Shown: positions 42,876 through 51,385, numbered from the stretch's first letter. The stretch: DNA of 64,000 bases from an uncultured Clostridia bacterium (GCA_934120315.1 CAKOTX010000002.1:1-64000), one strand, 5' to 3'. Notes: generated from the letters alone by a model not told the origin. Numbers and translations: made by a program.

Positions 42876-44402
42876 ATGTTATCAAAAGTAAAATCAATAA
42901 CTTTGAGTGGTCTTGATGGAAACTTAGTTGAAATTCAAACAGATATAAGTAATGGTATACCAGAATTTGATATAGTTGGTTTACCAGATACAACTGTTAA
43001 AGAAGCTAAAAAAAGAATAAAATCAGCAATAAATAATTCGGGTATAGAATTTCCAAATAAAAAAATATTGATAAACTTGGCACCTGCCAATATAAAAAAA
43101 GAAGGAAGTAGTTTTGATTTAGCAATGGCAATTGGAATACTAATTGCAAAAGATTGCATTCCAAATATAGATGTAAATAAATTAGTTAATACAATATTCA
43201 TAGGTGAACTTTCTTTAGATGGAAAAATAAATAGAACTAATGGAGTATTACCAATGTGTATTGAAGCAAAAGAGCTTGGAATAAAAACTGTAATATTACC
43301 AGTTTCTAATGCAAATGAAGCTGCAATTATTTCTGAACTTAATATTATTCCAGTTTCTGATTTAAAAGAAGTTATTTATTATTTAAACAGAGAAAAAATA
43401 ATAGAAAGTTTTATTGCCAAACGCAATTGTGTTAAAGAAAAATATCAAGTTGATTTTTCAGATGTAAAAGGACAAGAAAATGTAAAGAGAGCATTAGAAA
43501 TAGCAGCTGCTGGAGGACACAACTGTTTGATGGTTGGTGGGCCTGGAGCAGGCAAAACAATGCTCGCAAAAAGGTTAACAACTATTTTGCCAGAGTTAAC
43601 AAAAGAAGAGGCAATGGAAGTTACTAAAATTCATAGTATAGCAGGGGAGTTAAAAAGGGATGGTTTGATTACAAATAGACCATTTAGAATGCCACATCAT
43701 ACAGTACCAATTAGTACAATGATAGGTGGTGGAAAAACTCCTAAGCCAGGCGAAATAAGTTTGGCACATTGTGGAATTTTGTTTTTAGATGAATTGCCCG
43801 AATTTAATAGAAATATTTTAGAATCTTTAAGAGAACCACTAGAAAATCGAGAGATTATAATAAATAGGTTAAGTGGAAATTATAGATATCCATGTAATTT
43901 TATGTTTGTTGCTAGTATGAATCCATGTCCATGTGGAAATTATGGTGATGAAGAAAAAGAATGTAAATGTACAGAAAAAGAAATACATAGATATTTAAAT
44001 AAAATTAGTGGACCATTATTAGACAGAATTGATATTCAGGTTGAAGTAAAAAGATCAAAAATAGAAAATATTAGTTCAAAAAGTAAAGTTGAAACTTCAG
44101 AAGAAGTTCGTGTAAGAGTTGACAAAGCTAGACAGATTCAATTAGAAAGATATAAAAAATATGGGATTTATTCTAATTCTGAATTAAATTCCAATATGAT
44201 TAGTGAATTTTGTCAAATAGATGAAGAGGGAGAAAAGCTGTTAAAAAGTGCTTTTCAAAAACTAAAATTAAGTATGAGAGCATATCAAAGAATTTTAAAA
44301 GTAGCTAGAACAATTGCGGATTTAGAAGAAAGCAAAAAAATAAAAATTCAACATTTGGCTGAAGCAATACAATATAGAAGTTTAGATAAATTTATTAAAT
44401 AG
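42876..44402 (+). CDS. comM: YifB/ComM-family Mg-chelatase-like AAA+ ATPase
   Basis: 508 aa. N-terminal LonC-like domain (about 1-165), Walker A GGPGAGKT, Walker B LFLDELPEF, Zn-type Cys cluster NPCPCGNYGDEEKECKC and C-terminal helicase lid region. ComM homologues are hexameric helicases promoting branch migration in natural transformation. AGGAGG precedes ATG. It is followed after 6 nt by dprA, another recombination-mediator gene, suggesting a DNA-uptake or recombination operon comM-dprA-yraN. Confidence 0.9.
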   Translation: MLSKVKSITLSGLDGNLVEIQTDISNGIPEFDIVGLPDTTVKEAKKRIKSAINNSGIEFPNKKILINLAPANIKKEGSSFDLAMAIGILIAKDCIPNIDVNKLVNTIFIGELSLDGKINRTNGVLPMCIEAKELGIKTVILPVSNANEAAIISELNIIPVSDLKEVIYYLNREKIIESFIAKRNCVKEKYQVDFSDVKGQENVKRALEIAAAGGHNCLMVGGPGAGKTMLAKRLTTILPELTKEEAMEVTKIHSIAGELKRDGLITNRPFRMPHHTVPISTMIGGGKTPKPGEISLAHCGILFLDELPEFNRNILESLREPLENREIIINRLSGNYRYPCNFMFVASMNPCPCGNYGDEEKECKCTEKEIHRYLNKISGPLLDRIDIQVEVKRSKIENISSKSKVETSEEVRVRVDKARQIQLERYKKYGIYSNSELNSNMISEFCQIDEEGEKLLKSAFQKLKLSMRAYQRILKVARTIADLEESKKIKIQHLAEAIQYRSLDKFIK

Positions 44403-44408
44403 AAAGGA

Positions 44409-45296
44409 TTGAAAAATACGGAAACAATTGCAATAGAATATTTTGATAGTAGATATCCAGAACAATTAAGAGAACTGAAAAAACCGCCTTCAAGATTATA
44501 TGCAAAAGGTGATGTACAGCTTTTAAATGAGTTTGGAATTGCGGTTATTGGATCTAGAAAAAATACACAATATGGTGAAAGAATGTGTAAAATGTTTGTG
44601 AAAAATTTGGTTGATTTTAATATAAATATTATTAGTGGACTTGCTGAAGGCATTGATAGTATAGCTCATACAACATGTTTAAAAAACTCTGGAAAAACAA
44701 TAGCAATTTTACCATCAGGACTGGAAAATATATATCCGTCTAAAAATAGAAAATTGGCAAATGAGATAATTGAAGGAGGAGGACTGTTATTATCTGAATA
44801 TGAAAGTAATGTTAAAGCTGATTCAGATAAATTTTTAGAAAGAAATAGAATTGTTGCAGGATTAGCCAAAGGAACATTGGTTGTAGAAGGTGGAATAAGA
44901 AGCGGGACAAGTGTTACAGCAAGATATACATTACAAGCTAAAAAGCCGGTATTTTGTATTCCTAGTAGCATTGAAAATATTAAAGGAATTACACCAAATG
45001 AATTAATAAAAAAAGGTGGAAAACTTGTAACACAAGTAAAAGATATTTTGGATTTTTTTTCAGACATAAAATTTGTATGTCAAAAAAAGAAACAAGTAGA
45101 TATATATATCGATATTCCTGAAAATTTAATTGATGTATATAAAGTTATAACAAATACTCCAAAAGATGCAAATGAAATTGCAAAATTATTAGAAAAATCC
45201 GTAAGTGAAGTCAATTACAAATTAACATTATTACAACTAGAAGATAGAATAATACAAATTTCAGGCAAAGGATATATTAGAAAAAATGATGATTAG
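44409..45296 (+). CDS. dprA: DNA-processing protein DprA
   Basis: Up to 295 aa. Rossmann-like core with GSRKNTQYG, SGLAEGIDSIAH, PSGLENIYPSKNRKLA and GTLVVEGGIRSGTSVTARYT; C-terminal winged helix. DprA loads RecA on incoming single-stranded DNA. The start is unclear: TTG 44409 is only 1 nt from the ribosome site AAAGG (44403-44407), too close; ACG 44418 in frame is 10 nt from it. A near-cognate ACG start is possible. Confidence 0.9.
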   Translation: MKNTETIAIEYFDSRYPEQLRELKKPPSRLYAKGDVQLLNEFGIAVIGSRKNTQYGERMCKMFVKNLVDFNINIISGLAEGIDSIAHTTCLKNSGKTIAILPSGLENIYPSKNRKLANEIIEGGGLLLSEYESNVKADSDKFLERNRIVAGLAKGTLVVEGGIRSGTSVTARYTLQAKKPVFCIPSSIENIKGITPNELIKKGGKLVTQVKDILDFFSDIKFVCQKKKQVDIYIDIPENLIDVYKVITNTPKDANEIAKLLEKSVSEVNYKLTLLQLEDRIIQISGKGYIRKNDD

Positions 45297-45305
45297 GAGG
45301 ATTAC

Positions 45306-45656
45306 ATGAATAAGAGAAAATTTGGAATGATAGGAGAAAAAATAGCACAAGGATATTTAAAAGATAATGGATATGAAATTATAGATACTAATTTTTATAC
45401 AAAAATGGGAGAAATAGATATAATATGTAAGAAGGGTAATAGTATTGTTTTTGTTGAGGTGAAAACTAGAACTACATTAGAATATGGAACTCCTGCTATA
45501 GCTGTAAATACTAACAAAAAGAAACATATTAAGCAAACAGCTAAAGTATATATTCATTTAAATAGATTATATAATTATAATGTGGAATTTGATGTTATAG
45601 AAGTAATTATAATGCATGGAAAATGCAAGATAAATCATTTGAAGCAAACAATGTAA
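45306..45656 (+). CDS. yraN: YraN/UPF0102 family nuclease-like protein
   Basis: 116 aa. The PD-(D/E)xK pattern GEIDIICKKGNSIVFVEVKTRT is complete, as in Holliday-junction-resolvase-like UPF0102 proteins. TAGGAGG precedes ATG. It follows dprA by 9 nt, a linkage common in Firmicutes. Activity unproven; expected to act on branched DNA. Confidence 0.92.
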   Translation: MNKRKFGMIGEKIAQGYLKDNGYEIIDTNFYTKMGEIDIICKKGNSIVFVEVKTRTTLEYGTPAIAVNTNKKKHIKQTAKVYIHLNRLYNYNVEFDVIEVIIMHGKCKINHLKQTM

Positions 45657-45660
45657 ATTC

Positions 45661-45690
45661 TTGACAAAACAGCATAAAATTGGGTATAAT
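45661..45690 (+). promoter_or_regulatory. ksgA-fmt promoter
   Basis: TTGACA (45661-45666), 18-nt spacer, TATAAT (45685-45690). Confidence 0.8.
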
Positions 45691-45722
45691 TGACATGTGA
45701 TTGTATTAGAAAGGATACTAAA

Positions 45723-46592
45723 ATGGAAAATATATTAGAAGAAACTAAATTTATTATGAAAAAATATAATATTAGAGCAAATAAGAGTTTAGGACAAAAT
45801 TTTTTGATTAATAGTGAAGTTGTAGAAAATATTGTAAATAGTAGTGAAATAAATAAAGAAGATATGGTAATAGAAGTTGGTCCTGGATTAGGAACTCTTA
45901 CAAAATATCTTCTAGAAAAAGCAGGAAAAGTATTATGTATCGAATTAGATACAAAGATGATAAAAATATTAAATGATAGATTTTCAGAATATGATAATTT
46001 TGAAATAATTAATGCAGATGTATTGAAAGTGAATTTAAACGAAATAATAGAAGAAAATAAGAAAAATGAAACTATAAAAAATGTAAAAGTAGTTGCAAAT
46101 TTACCATATTATATTACAACACCAATTATTATGAAACTCTTAGAAGATAAACTTGATATAGAAAGCATTACAGTTATGATTCAAAAAGAAGTTGCAGACA
46201 GGCTTATAGAAATTCCAGGAGGAAAAAATACAGGTGCAATAACACATACAGTATATTATTATTGTGAATCTGAAAAAATAATGGAGGTCCCAAATAGTTC
46301 ATTTATACCTGAACCAGAAGTAACATCAGAAGTAATAAAAATGAATTTGAGAAAAGAGCCTGGAGTAAAAATAGATAATCCTAAAGTAATGTTTATGATT
46401 ATAAAAAGTGCTTTTATGCAAAGAAGAAAAACTTTATTAAATTCGTTAACAAATACTAAAGTATTTATAAATAAAGAAGAGGGATTAAATATTTTAAAAA
46501 AATTAAATCTTAATGAAAACATTAGAGCAGAAGAATTGTCACTTCAAGATTTTGCTAATATAGCTCAAGAAATTACAGGAAAGGAAGAGTAA
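45723..46592 (+). CDS. rsmA: 16S rRNA adenine-N6,N6 dimethyltransferase
   Basis: 289 aa. N-terminal RANKSLGQNFLIN, SAM motif VIEVGPGLGTLT, acidic IELD and catalytic NLPYYITTPI identify KsgA/RsmA, which dimethylates two adjacent adenines near the 16S rRNA 3' end. ATG 45723 follows AAAGGA; an in-frame ATG at 45690 overlaps the -10 box. It is followed after 2 nt by fmt. Confidence 0.96.
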   Translation: MENILEETKFIMKKYNIRANKSLGQNFLINSEVVENIVNSSEINKEDMVIEVGPGLGTLTKYLLEKAGKVLCIELDTKMIKILNDRFSEYDNFEIINADVLKVNLNEIIEENKKNETIKNVKVVANLPYYITTPIIMKLLEDKLDIESITVMIQKEVADRLIEIPGGKNTGAITHTVYYYCESEKIMEVPNSSFIPEPEVTSEVIKMNLRKEPGVKIDNPKVMFMIIKSAFMQRRKTLLNSLTNTKVFINKEEGLNILKKLNLNENIRAEELSLQDFANIAQEITGKEE

Positions 46593-46594
46593 AA

Positions 46595-47533
46595 ATGAAG
46601 ATAGTTTTTATGGGAACACCAGATTTTGCAGAAAAGTCATTAGAAGGAGTTTATAATGCAGGACACGAAATTTTAGCAGTAGTAACTAACCCAGATAGAC
46701 CAAAGGGAAGAGGAATGAAAATGGTTGCTTCTCCAGTAAAAGAATTTGCGGTTTCTAAAAATTTAAAAATATATCAACCAGAAAAAGTTAGAAATAATGT
46801 TGAATTTATTGAAGAAATAAAAGCTTTACAACCAGATGTGATTTGTGTAGTTGCATATGGAAAAATTCTTCCAAAAGAAATTTTGGATATTCCAAGATTA
46901 GGTTGTATCAATGTTCATGGTTCATTGTTGCCTAAATATAGAGGTGCAGCTCCAATTCAATGGGCGGTAATAAATGGTGAAAAAGTAACAGGTGTTACAA
47001 CAATGTATATGGATGTTGGAATGGATACTGGAGATATGATTCTTAAAGAAGAAGTAAATATTGGAGAAGATGAAACAACTGGAGAATTATGGGATAAACT
47101 ATCTGAAGTGGGTGCAAAATTATTAGTTAAAACTTTAAGTCAGATAGAAGATGGAAATGCCCCAAGACTTCCACAAGGCGAAGATTTTACAATGGCTCCT
47201 ATGTTAAATAAAGATATGTCAAAAATTGATTGGAATTCAAAAACTGCTAAAGAAATTAAAAATCTTGTAAGAGGGCTAAACCCAATAATGGGAACCTATT
47301 CTTATTTAGATGATAAAAAAATAAAATTCTGGAAAGTTGATGTGTTACCACTTGAAAATGAAAATGTAGAAAATGGTACAATTTTGAAATCTAATAGTAA
47401 AGATGGATTATATATAAAAGCTAAAGATGGAGTGATAAAAGTTTTAGAAATTCAAGGTGAAAATTCTAAAAGAATGCCTATCCAAGATTTTTTAAGAGGA
47501 AATGAATTAGAAGAAGGAAAAAGATTTGAATAA
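46595..47533 (+). CDS. fmt: Methionyl-tRNA formyltransferase
   Basis: 312 aa. Formyl-transferase domain with FMGTPDFA, HGSLLPKYRGAAPIQWAVINGE (catalytic Asn/His region), MDTGDMI, and C-terminal OB-like domain ending RMPIQDFLRGNELEEG. It formylates initiator Met-tRNA with 10-formyl-THF. GGAAG precedes ATG; probably coupled to rsmA. Confidence 0.97.
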   Translation: MKIVFMGTPDFAEKSLEGVYNAGHEILAVVTNPDRPKGRGMKMVASPVKEFAVSKNLKIYQPEKVRNNVEFIEEIKALQPDVICVVAYGKILPKEILDIPRLGCINVHGSLLPKYRGAAPIQWAVINGEKVTGVTTMYMDVGMDTGDMILKEEVNIGEDETTGELWDKLSEVGAKLLVKTLSQIEDGNAPRLPQGEDFTMAPMLNKDMSKIDWNSKTAKEIKNLVRGLNPIMGTYSYLDDKKIKFWKVDVLPLENENVENGTILKSNSKDGLYIKAKDGVIKVLEIQGENSKRMPIQDFLRGNELEEGKRFE

Positions 47534-47569
47534 ATAACAAATATGAAAAAAATTTATTTATAGTCAAAA

Positions 47570-47598
47570 TTGACATAATATCAAAAAAGTGATATAAT
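47570..47598 (+). promoter_or_regulatory. Promoter of the Zn-phospholipase-like gene
   Basis: TTGACA (47570-47575), 17-nt spacer, TATAAT (47593-47598). The leader carries TGTAATG/CATTACA and ATAGC/GGCTAT hairpins before AAGGAGG. Confidence 0.85.
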
Positions 47599-47690
47599 TT
47601 GCATGTAATGGTTCATTACACAATTTAATGATAGCTTATAATAGGGCTATTATGAATTATCCTTAAAACATTATTACAAGGAGGAATAGT

Positions 47691-48332
47691 ATGCCAGGAA
47701 TTTTGTATCATCTTAGTTTTGCAGAGGAGGTATATCGGAAATTAGCACCAGTCATGCCTTTGGATAAGGTTTCTTTTATGGCTGGCAACCTGATTCCTGA
47801 TTTGGCCACCGACAAGAAAAAGTCTCATTATCGCAAGAAAGCGTCTGTCGACGGTTTCTTTGTTCCTGAAATGGAATTGGTAAAAAGAGACCTATTCGTG
47901 CCTGAGGACTCAGTTAAGTTCGGAATGTTCTGTCACCTGTATCTGGATTATTATTTCATCGAGGAGTTCTTGATTCCTGAATTTATTTGGGATGTTGATA
48001 AGATGAGAGTAATCAATCCTAGAAACCACAAAGAGTGGGATGTAAAGACTTTCTTCTCTCATTCTGGTATGTATGGTGCATACACCGAAATCAACCAGCT
48101 GATGGTGAGAGATGGTCATGTATCACTCAGCACTGTTGAAGAAATTCCGGAAATTCTGCCCAACACAGGCTTGACCGTGTTTGATACAAGACGCGAAAAG
48201 ACCTGGAAGGCAGAGCTGGAGGAGTATTTGGCACAGAAAAAAGAATATACCGGAGAAATTTTTGATTATAATAGGTTGTGGAGCTGTATCGAAAGAATCG
48301 CAACCCAATTTGTAGAAGAAATTTCTAAATAA
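47691..48332 (+). CDS. Zinc-dependent phospholipase C-like hydrolase (tentative)
   Basis: 213 aa, GC-richer than its neighbours. The order of possible metal ligands, HLSFAEEV near the start, GNLIPD, KSHYR and GMFCHLYLDYYF (HxxxD), fits the zinc-dependent phospholipase C/D-like fold of small bacterial proteins; it is otherwise divergent. No signal peptide, so the reaction would be intracellular. It is a stand-alone unit with promoter, structured leader, AAGGAGG and terminator. Assignment rests on motif order only. Confidence 0.7.
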   Translation: MPGILYHLSFAEEVYRKLAPVMPLDKVSFMAGNLIPDLATDKKKSHYRKKASVDGFFVPEMELVKRDLFVPEDSVKFGMFCHLYLDYYFIEEFLIPEFIWDVDKMRVINPRNHKEWDVKTFFSHSGMYGAYTEINQLMVRDGHVSLSTVEEIPEILPNTGLTVFDTRREKTWKAELEEYLAQKKEYTGEIFDYNRLWSCIERIATQFVEEISK

Positions 48333-48350
48333 GTTATACAAAATGGCAAA

Positions 48351-48391
48351 GAGCCACTGAACTGCAAAGTTTGGTGGCTCCATTCTTTTTT
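48351..48391 (+). terminator. Terminator of the phospholipase-like gene
   Basis: GAGCCAC (48351-48357) pairs with GTGGCTC (48374-48380), followed by CATTCTTTTTT. Confidence 0.85.
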
Positions 48392-48397
48392 ATAGGA

Positions 48398-48426
48398 AAT
48401 CCCCCCAAGACGTTAGTCTTGGGGGG
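48398..48426 (-). terminator. Terminator of the coiled-coil gene
   Basis: CCCCCCAAGAC and GTCTTGGGGGG form a very stable 11-bp stem just after the minus-strand gene; the following T-run is short. Confidence 0.75.
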
Positions 48427-48460
48427 ATAGATTAGAGCTTGAAACTATCGGTTTTGTCGA

Positions 48461-49255
48461 TTATTCGGCAGGGTTGACAGCAGGAGCCTGAGTAGGCTGC
48501 TGAGCCTTCTCGTCCTTTTTCTTGTCGAACATATCGAGCATCAGGTATCCCATGACAGGGTTGTTGGCTCCGGTCATATTGCCACCCATCATGGAAGACA
48601 TGAGAAACACCTTCATCATGTCGTCATCGCCGCCGTCCTTCTCCTTCAGGAGCATGAGCGGAAGCAGCTGGTTCATAGTGGCATTCTGATCGCCATCTTC
48701 TGCCGGAGCAGACATAATGGAAGACATGAGCATCATCTTCATCATGTCGTCATCGCCACCGAGCTTGTCCTTGAAAAGCATCAACGGAAGCAGCTGGTTC
48801 ATCTGACCGCCGTCTTCGCCGGACTGGCCACACATTGCAGACATGATAGCCAGCTTCTCGACATCAAAGTCATCGCCCATGTTGAAGGAATCGCTGAGAG
48901 CGATAATCTTGGAATAGCAGCTGAAGCCCAGAACATTCTTGATAGGAATGACAGTCTTCATCTCGCCGGTCTTGGCACACAGGGTCTGGGTGCTTCCCTT
49001 TGCAACCTTCATTACGAAGTAGTATTCGCCGGAGTCCTTGATGAGGTCGCCCTCGTTCAGCTTGGTAGTAGGCAGAATGAAGATAGGAAGATTGCCAAGC
49101 TGCATGTCGCCGACATCGGTGATTTCTTTCTTCTTCTTGTCGTAGATCCGCCAGTTGTCGCCGTTCTTGACAGCAACACCCATCAGGGTACTCGCGATGT
49201 TTTCGTCTTTGTTGGGACCGAACTCCATGTTCATGTTAAAAATGTTGTTTGCCAT
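48461..49255 (-). CDS. Internal translation product of the coiled-coil gene, 264 aa
   Basis: CCTCC on the plus strand at 49264-49268 is GGAGG on the coding strand, 8 nt from ATG 49255. The codon use changes to markedly GC-rich at this point. The product has a beta-rich first half (KNGDNWRIYDKKKKEITDVGDMQLGNLPIFILPTTKLNEGDLI) and a C-terminal Met-rich repeat region. Whether both products exist, or two genes were fused by loss of a stop, cannot be decided from sequence. Confidence 0.55.
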   Translation of the reverse strand: MANNIFNMNMEFGPNKDENIASTLMGVAVKNGDNWRIYDKKKKEITDVGDMQLGNLPIFILPTTKLNEGDLIKDSGEYYFVMKVAKGSTQTLCAKTGEMKTVIPIKNVLGFSCYSKIIALSDSFNMGDDFDVEKLAIMSAMCGQSGEDGGQMNQLLPLMLFKDKLGGDDDMMKMMLMSSIMSAPAEDGDQNATMNQLLPLMLLKEKDGGDDDMMKVFLMSSMMGGNMTGANNPVMGYLMLDMFDKKKDEKAQQPTQAPAVNPAE

Positions 49256-49936
49256 AGTAGTATCCTCCTTGATTTCTTGTTGTGTGGATTGTTCCGCTTG
49301 TCGTTGTTGTTGTTCGAGTTCTCTGGTTCTCAGTGCACTTTCGCGTTCTTGCAAAGATTGTTCCTTGTCTTTTAAAGCATTTTCACGCTCTTGCAAAGAT
49401 TGTTCATTGCTTTTTAAAGCATGTTCACGTTCTTGCAGTTCACGCGCTTTGCACATCAATTTACCAGCTTTTGCGAATTTTTCATAGTCGGACTGTTCGA
49501 ATTCAAAGCCCAATGTAATGGCCATAAGAAGCGTATTACCTTTGTCACCCAATTTGACACAATTACAATGGTCTACGTATTCACAAGTCCAGCATATGTT
49601 GCTTCCTACTTGACTATCTGCGGTAAATGGAACACTGAAAGTAACAATGGGTTTATCCGAATGTTCAATGATAGAATCAATCGGAAATTTCCCACTCATA
49701 TTCTGCTTAGCTCTTACACAAATTTTTTTTGTCGAATAGTTAAGGGAGTTGCCATAGAAATAAATTTTATAGCAACCTCGATTATGATTAGACGGGATAT
49801 TAGGACATTCGAAATTAGTTTGGAAATCGTAAGAATCGTAATCTCCTAATTTGTGGTAGCTGTTCCAGTCGTGCCATTCTCCGCAATAGGGACATAGAAA
49901 GCGTTTCGGGGTCAAGTCCAAGAGTCCTTTTTCCAC
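48461..49936 (-). CDS. Zinc-ribbon coiled-coil protein with a second internal start
   Basis: 491 aa from GTG 49936, which lies 8 nt after AAGGAGG; an in-frame ATG at 50014 has no ribosome site. N-terminal part: two Cys-rich elements (CPYCGEWHDW and CWTCEYVDHC) that probably bind zinc, then a coiled coil with 14-residue repeats (LQERENALKDKEQS, three copies). At residue about 228 a second strong site (GGAGG, 8 nt, ATG 49255) occurs in frame; the 264-aa C-terminal product (MANNIFNMNMEFGPNKDEN…) would be made separately. That half ends in two repeats rich in Met/Leu/Asp (MNQLLPLMLFKDKLGGDDDMMK). It is GC-rich, especially after 49255. Function unknown. Confidence 0.8.
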   Translation of the reverse strand: MEKGLLDLTPKRFLCPYCGEWHDWNSYHKLGDYDSYDFQTNFECPNIPSNHNRGCYKIYFYGNSLNYSTKKICVRAKQNMSGKFPIDSIIEHSDKPIVTFSVPFTADSQVGSNICWTCEYVDHCNCVKLGDKGNTLLMAITLGFEFEQSDYEKFAKAGKLMCKARELQEREHALKSNEQSLQERENALKDKEQSLQERESALRTRELEQQQRQAEQSTQQEIKEDTTMANNIFNMNMEFGPNKDENIASTLMGVAVKNGDNWRIYDKKKKEITDVGDMQLGNLPIFILPTTKLNEGDLIKDSGEYYFVMKVAKGSTQTLCAKTGEMKTVIPIKNVLGFSCYSKIIALSDSFNMGDDFDVEKLAIMSAMCGQSGEDGGQMNQLLPLMLFKDKLGGDDDMMKMMLMSSIMSAPAEDGDQNATMNQLLPLMLLKEKDGGDDDMMKVFLMSSMMGGNMTGANNPVMGYLMLDMFDKKKDEKAQQPTQAPAVNPAE

Positions 49937-50070
49937 GAAGGCATCCTCCTTGTCTATACTGCTAGGTTGATAGTTTCTAACTCCTTTCTTAATAGTGTAT
50001 TTGTGCATATACACTTTAGGCTACCAAAGTCAATTTGCCTTTGATATAAGCACATAAAATACCAACATCT

Positions 50071-50099
50071 ATTATACTGCGACTTTACATAAAAGTCAA
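50071..50099 (-). promoter_or_regulatory. Promoter of the coiled-coil gene
   Basis: Minus strand TTGACT (50099-50094), 17-nt spacer, TATAAT (50076-50071). The leader of about 130 nt has AGTGTAT/ATACACT before the first ribosome site. Confidence 0.8.
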
Positions 50100-50155
50100 T
50101 ATATTTCTGTTTTATTCACATTTTGTACGCTAAAATGGTGGATAGGAACTCAATA

Positions 50156-50220
50156 TCATTAACTTAATGAAAAAAAGAGAAAACCTACAAAAATTTGTAA
50201 GTTTTCTCTTAAGTTAATGA
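50156..50220 (-). terminator. Terminator within a 65-nt inverted repeat
   Basis: Inner arms AAGAGAAAAC/GTTTTCTCTT and TACAAA/TTTGTA, with T-run on the minus strand, end the 134-aa gene. Outer arms TCATTAACTTA/TAAGTTAATGA extend the symmetry. Confidence 0.75.
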
Positions 50221-50244
50221 CATTGCTCATTAGAGAACTTTTTG

Positions 50245-50649
50245 TTATTTTGTTGCTTCTATAAAAAGTTGCTTATTTTCAAGCAGAGGTGTAATTTCTT
50301 CTTGCATTTGTAAAAGCTGTTCATAATTACTCCGAGTACTTGAATCCCATATAGGAAGTAATTCAAGTAGATTAAGATTAGAAGTAATTTGCTTTAGAAT
50401 AACTTTTGCAATGTCAGAAATTTTTGCCCCTTTTTTTATAGAAATCAAATTTTCAAGTTGGATATAGTCATATTGATTCATGTCGCCAAACTCTTTGAAT
50501 TCTTTTTTACGTAAATCTTTGTCATTTAAGAGAGGATATAATTTATTGAACAGACTAAAAGTTTTTCTTATAATAAGGTAACTGATAGTTGTTGGAATAA
50601 GGTAAATCCAACAAATGCCTAATAGAAGAACGATAAGCAAGAAATTCAT
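50245..50649 (-). CDS. Small membrane-anchored protein, 134 aa
   Basis: ATG 50649 follows a GGGGGC-type ribosome site; a longer in-frame start at 50766 lies upstream of the promoter. Product: membrane helix (about 3-25; NFLLIVLLLGICWIYLIPTTISYLII), then a charged cytoplasmic helix region with Leu/Glu/Lys (NLLELLPIWDSSTRSNYEQLLQMQEEI). No family recognised. Single gene with promoter and terminator. Confidence 0.65.
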   Translation of the reverse strand: MNFLLIVLLLGICWIYLIPTTISYLIIRKTFSLFNKLYPLLNDKDLRKKEFKEFGDMNQYDYIQLENLISIKKGAKISDIAKVILKQITSNLNLLELLPIWDSSTRSNYEQLLQMQEEITPLLENKQLFIEATK

Positions 50650-50703
50650 TTTTGTGCCCCCTATAAAAATTATTTTTGCTAGAGTATAGAAAATTTTATT
50701 AAA

Positions 50704-50732
50704 ATTATAGCATATATCCATAAAATAAGCAA
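50704..50732 (-). promoter_or_regulatory. Promoter of the 134-aa gene
   Basis: Minus strand TTGCTT (50732-50727), 17-nt spacer, TATAAT (50709-50704). Confidence 0.7.
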
Positions 50733-50792
50733 GATATAAGCGAATAAAATAATTGAATTTGTACATAATGTATTTGAAAGTGAGGAAGTATT

Positions 50793-51221
50793 ATGGAAGA
50801 AAGATTAAACCAATTATTATGTGATTTAGAAGTTTTTTCAGTTAAGTTGCAAAATTATCATTGGAATGTAACTGGAAAAGGATTTTTTTTAACTCATGAA
50901 AAATTAGAAGAGTATTATGAAGAAATAAGAGAACAATTAGATGAAGTAGCAGAACATATTGCAATAAAAGGTTCAGAACCATTTGGCAGAATGGAAGACT
51001 TTTTGAAGAATGCTAGGATAATGGAAGCTAAAAATGAAAAAATAAAAAGTTTAGATATTATAAAAAATGTTGTTAAAGATTTAGAAATTCTGAAAAATGA
51101 TGTAGAGTTAATAAAAAAGGAAGCGGAAGAAGAGAATGACTATGCGACATCTACACTAATGGATGAATATTTACAAGATTATTCAAAAAGAATATGGATG
51201 CTAAATGAAACAATCAAATAA
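50793..51221 (+). CDS. dps: Dps-family ferritin-like protein
   Basis: 142 aa. The Dps signature NYHWNVTGKGFFLTHEKLEEYYEEIREQLDEVAEHI carries the ferroxidase His and acidic residues. Dps forms 12-mers that store iron and protect DNA from peroxide. No basic DNA-binding tail is visible, so the iron/peroxide function is the safer inference. Stand-alone gene with terminator; GTGAGGAAG precedes ATG. Confidence 0.93.
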   Translation: MEERLNQLLCDLEVFSVKLQNYHWNVTGKGFFLTHEKLEEYYEEIREQLDEVAEHIAIKGSEPFGRMEDFLKNARIMEAKNEKIKSLDIIKNVVKDLEILKNDVELIKKEAEEENDYATSTLMDEYLQDYSKRIWMLNETIK

Positions 51222-51230
51222 TCATAAAAC

Positions 51231-51269
51231 AAAAAATCACTTAATAAAATTTATTAAGTGATTTTTTTT
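51231..51269 (+). terminator. Terminator of dps
   Basis: AAAAATCACTTAATAAA pairs with TTTATTAAGTGATTTTT, followed by T. Confidence 0.9.
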
Positions 51270-51385
51270 GGAATTTACTATACAAATTAAAAAATTAGTT
51301 ATATAATGTATGCGATAATGGGAAAAATGGCAATTGACATTTTCCTTTATATTAAAGCCTATAGAATAGGCAAAAGGAGATAATT

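Noticed and set aside
49155..49849. Plus-strand frames over the coiled-coil gene
   Set aside because: They are antisense to a repeat-rich coding region, lack ribosome sites and have no coding features.
50156..50220. Miniature inverted-repeat transposon
   Set aside because: The symmetric arms serve as a normal terminator for the 134-aa gene; no target duplication and no second copy were noticed.
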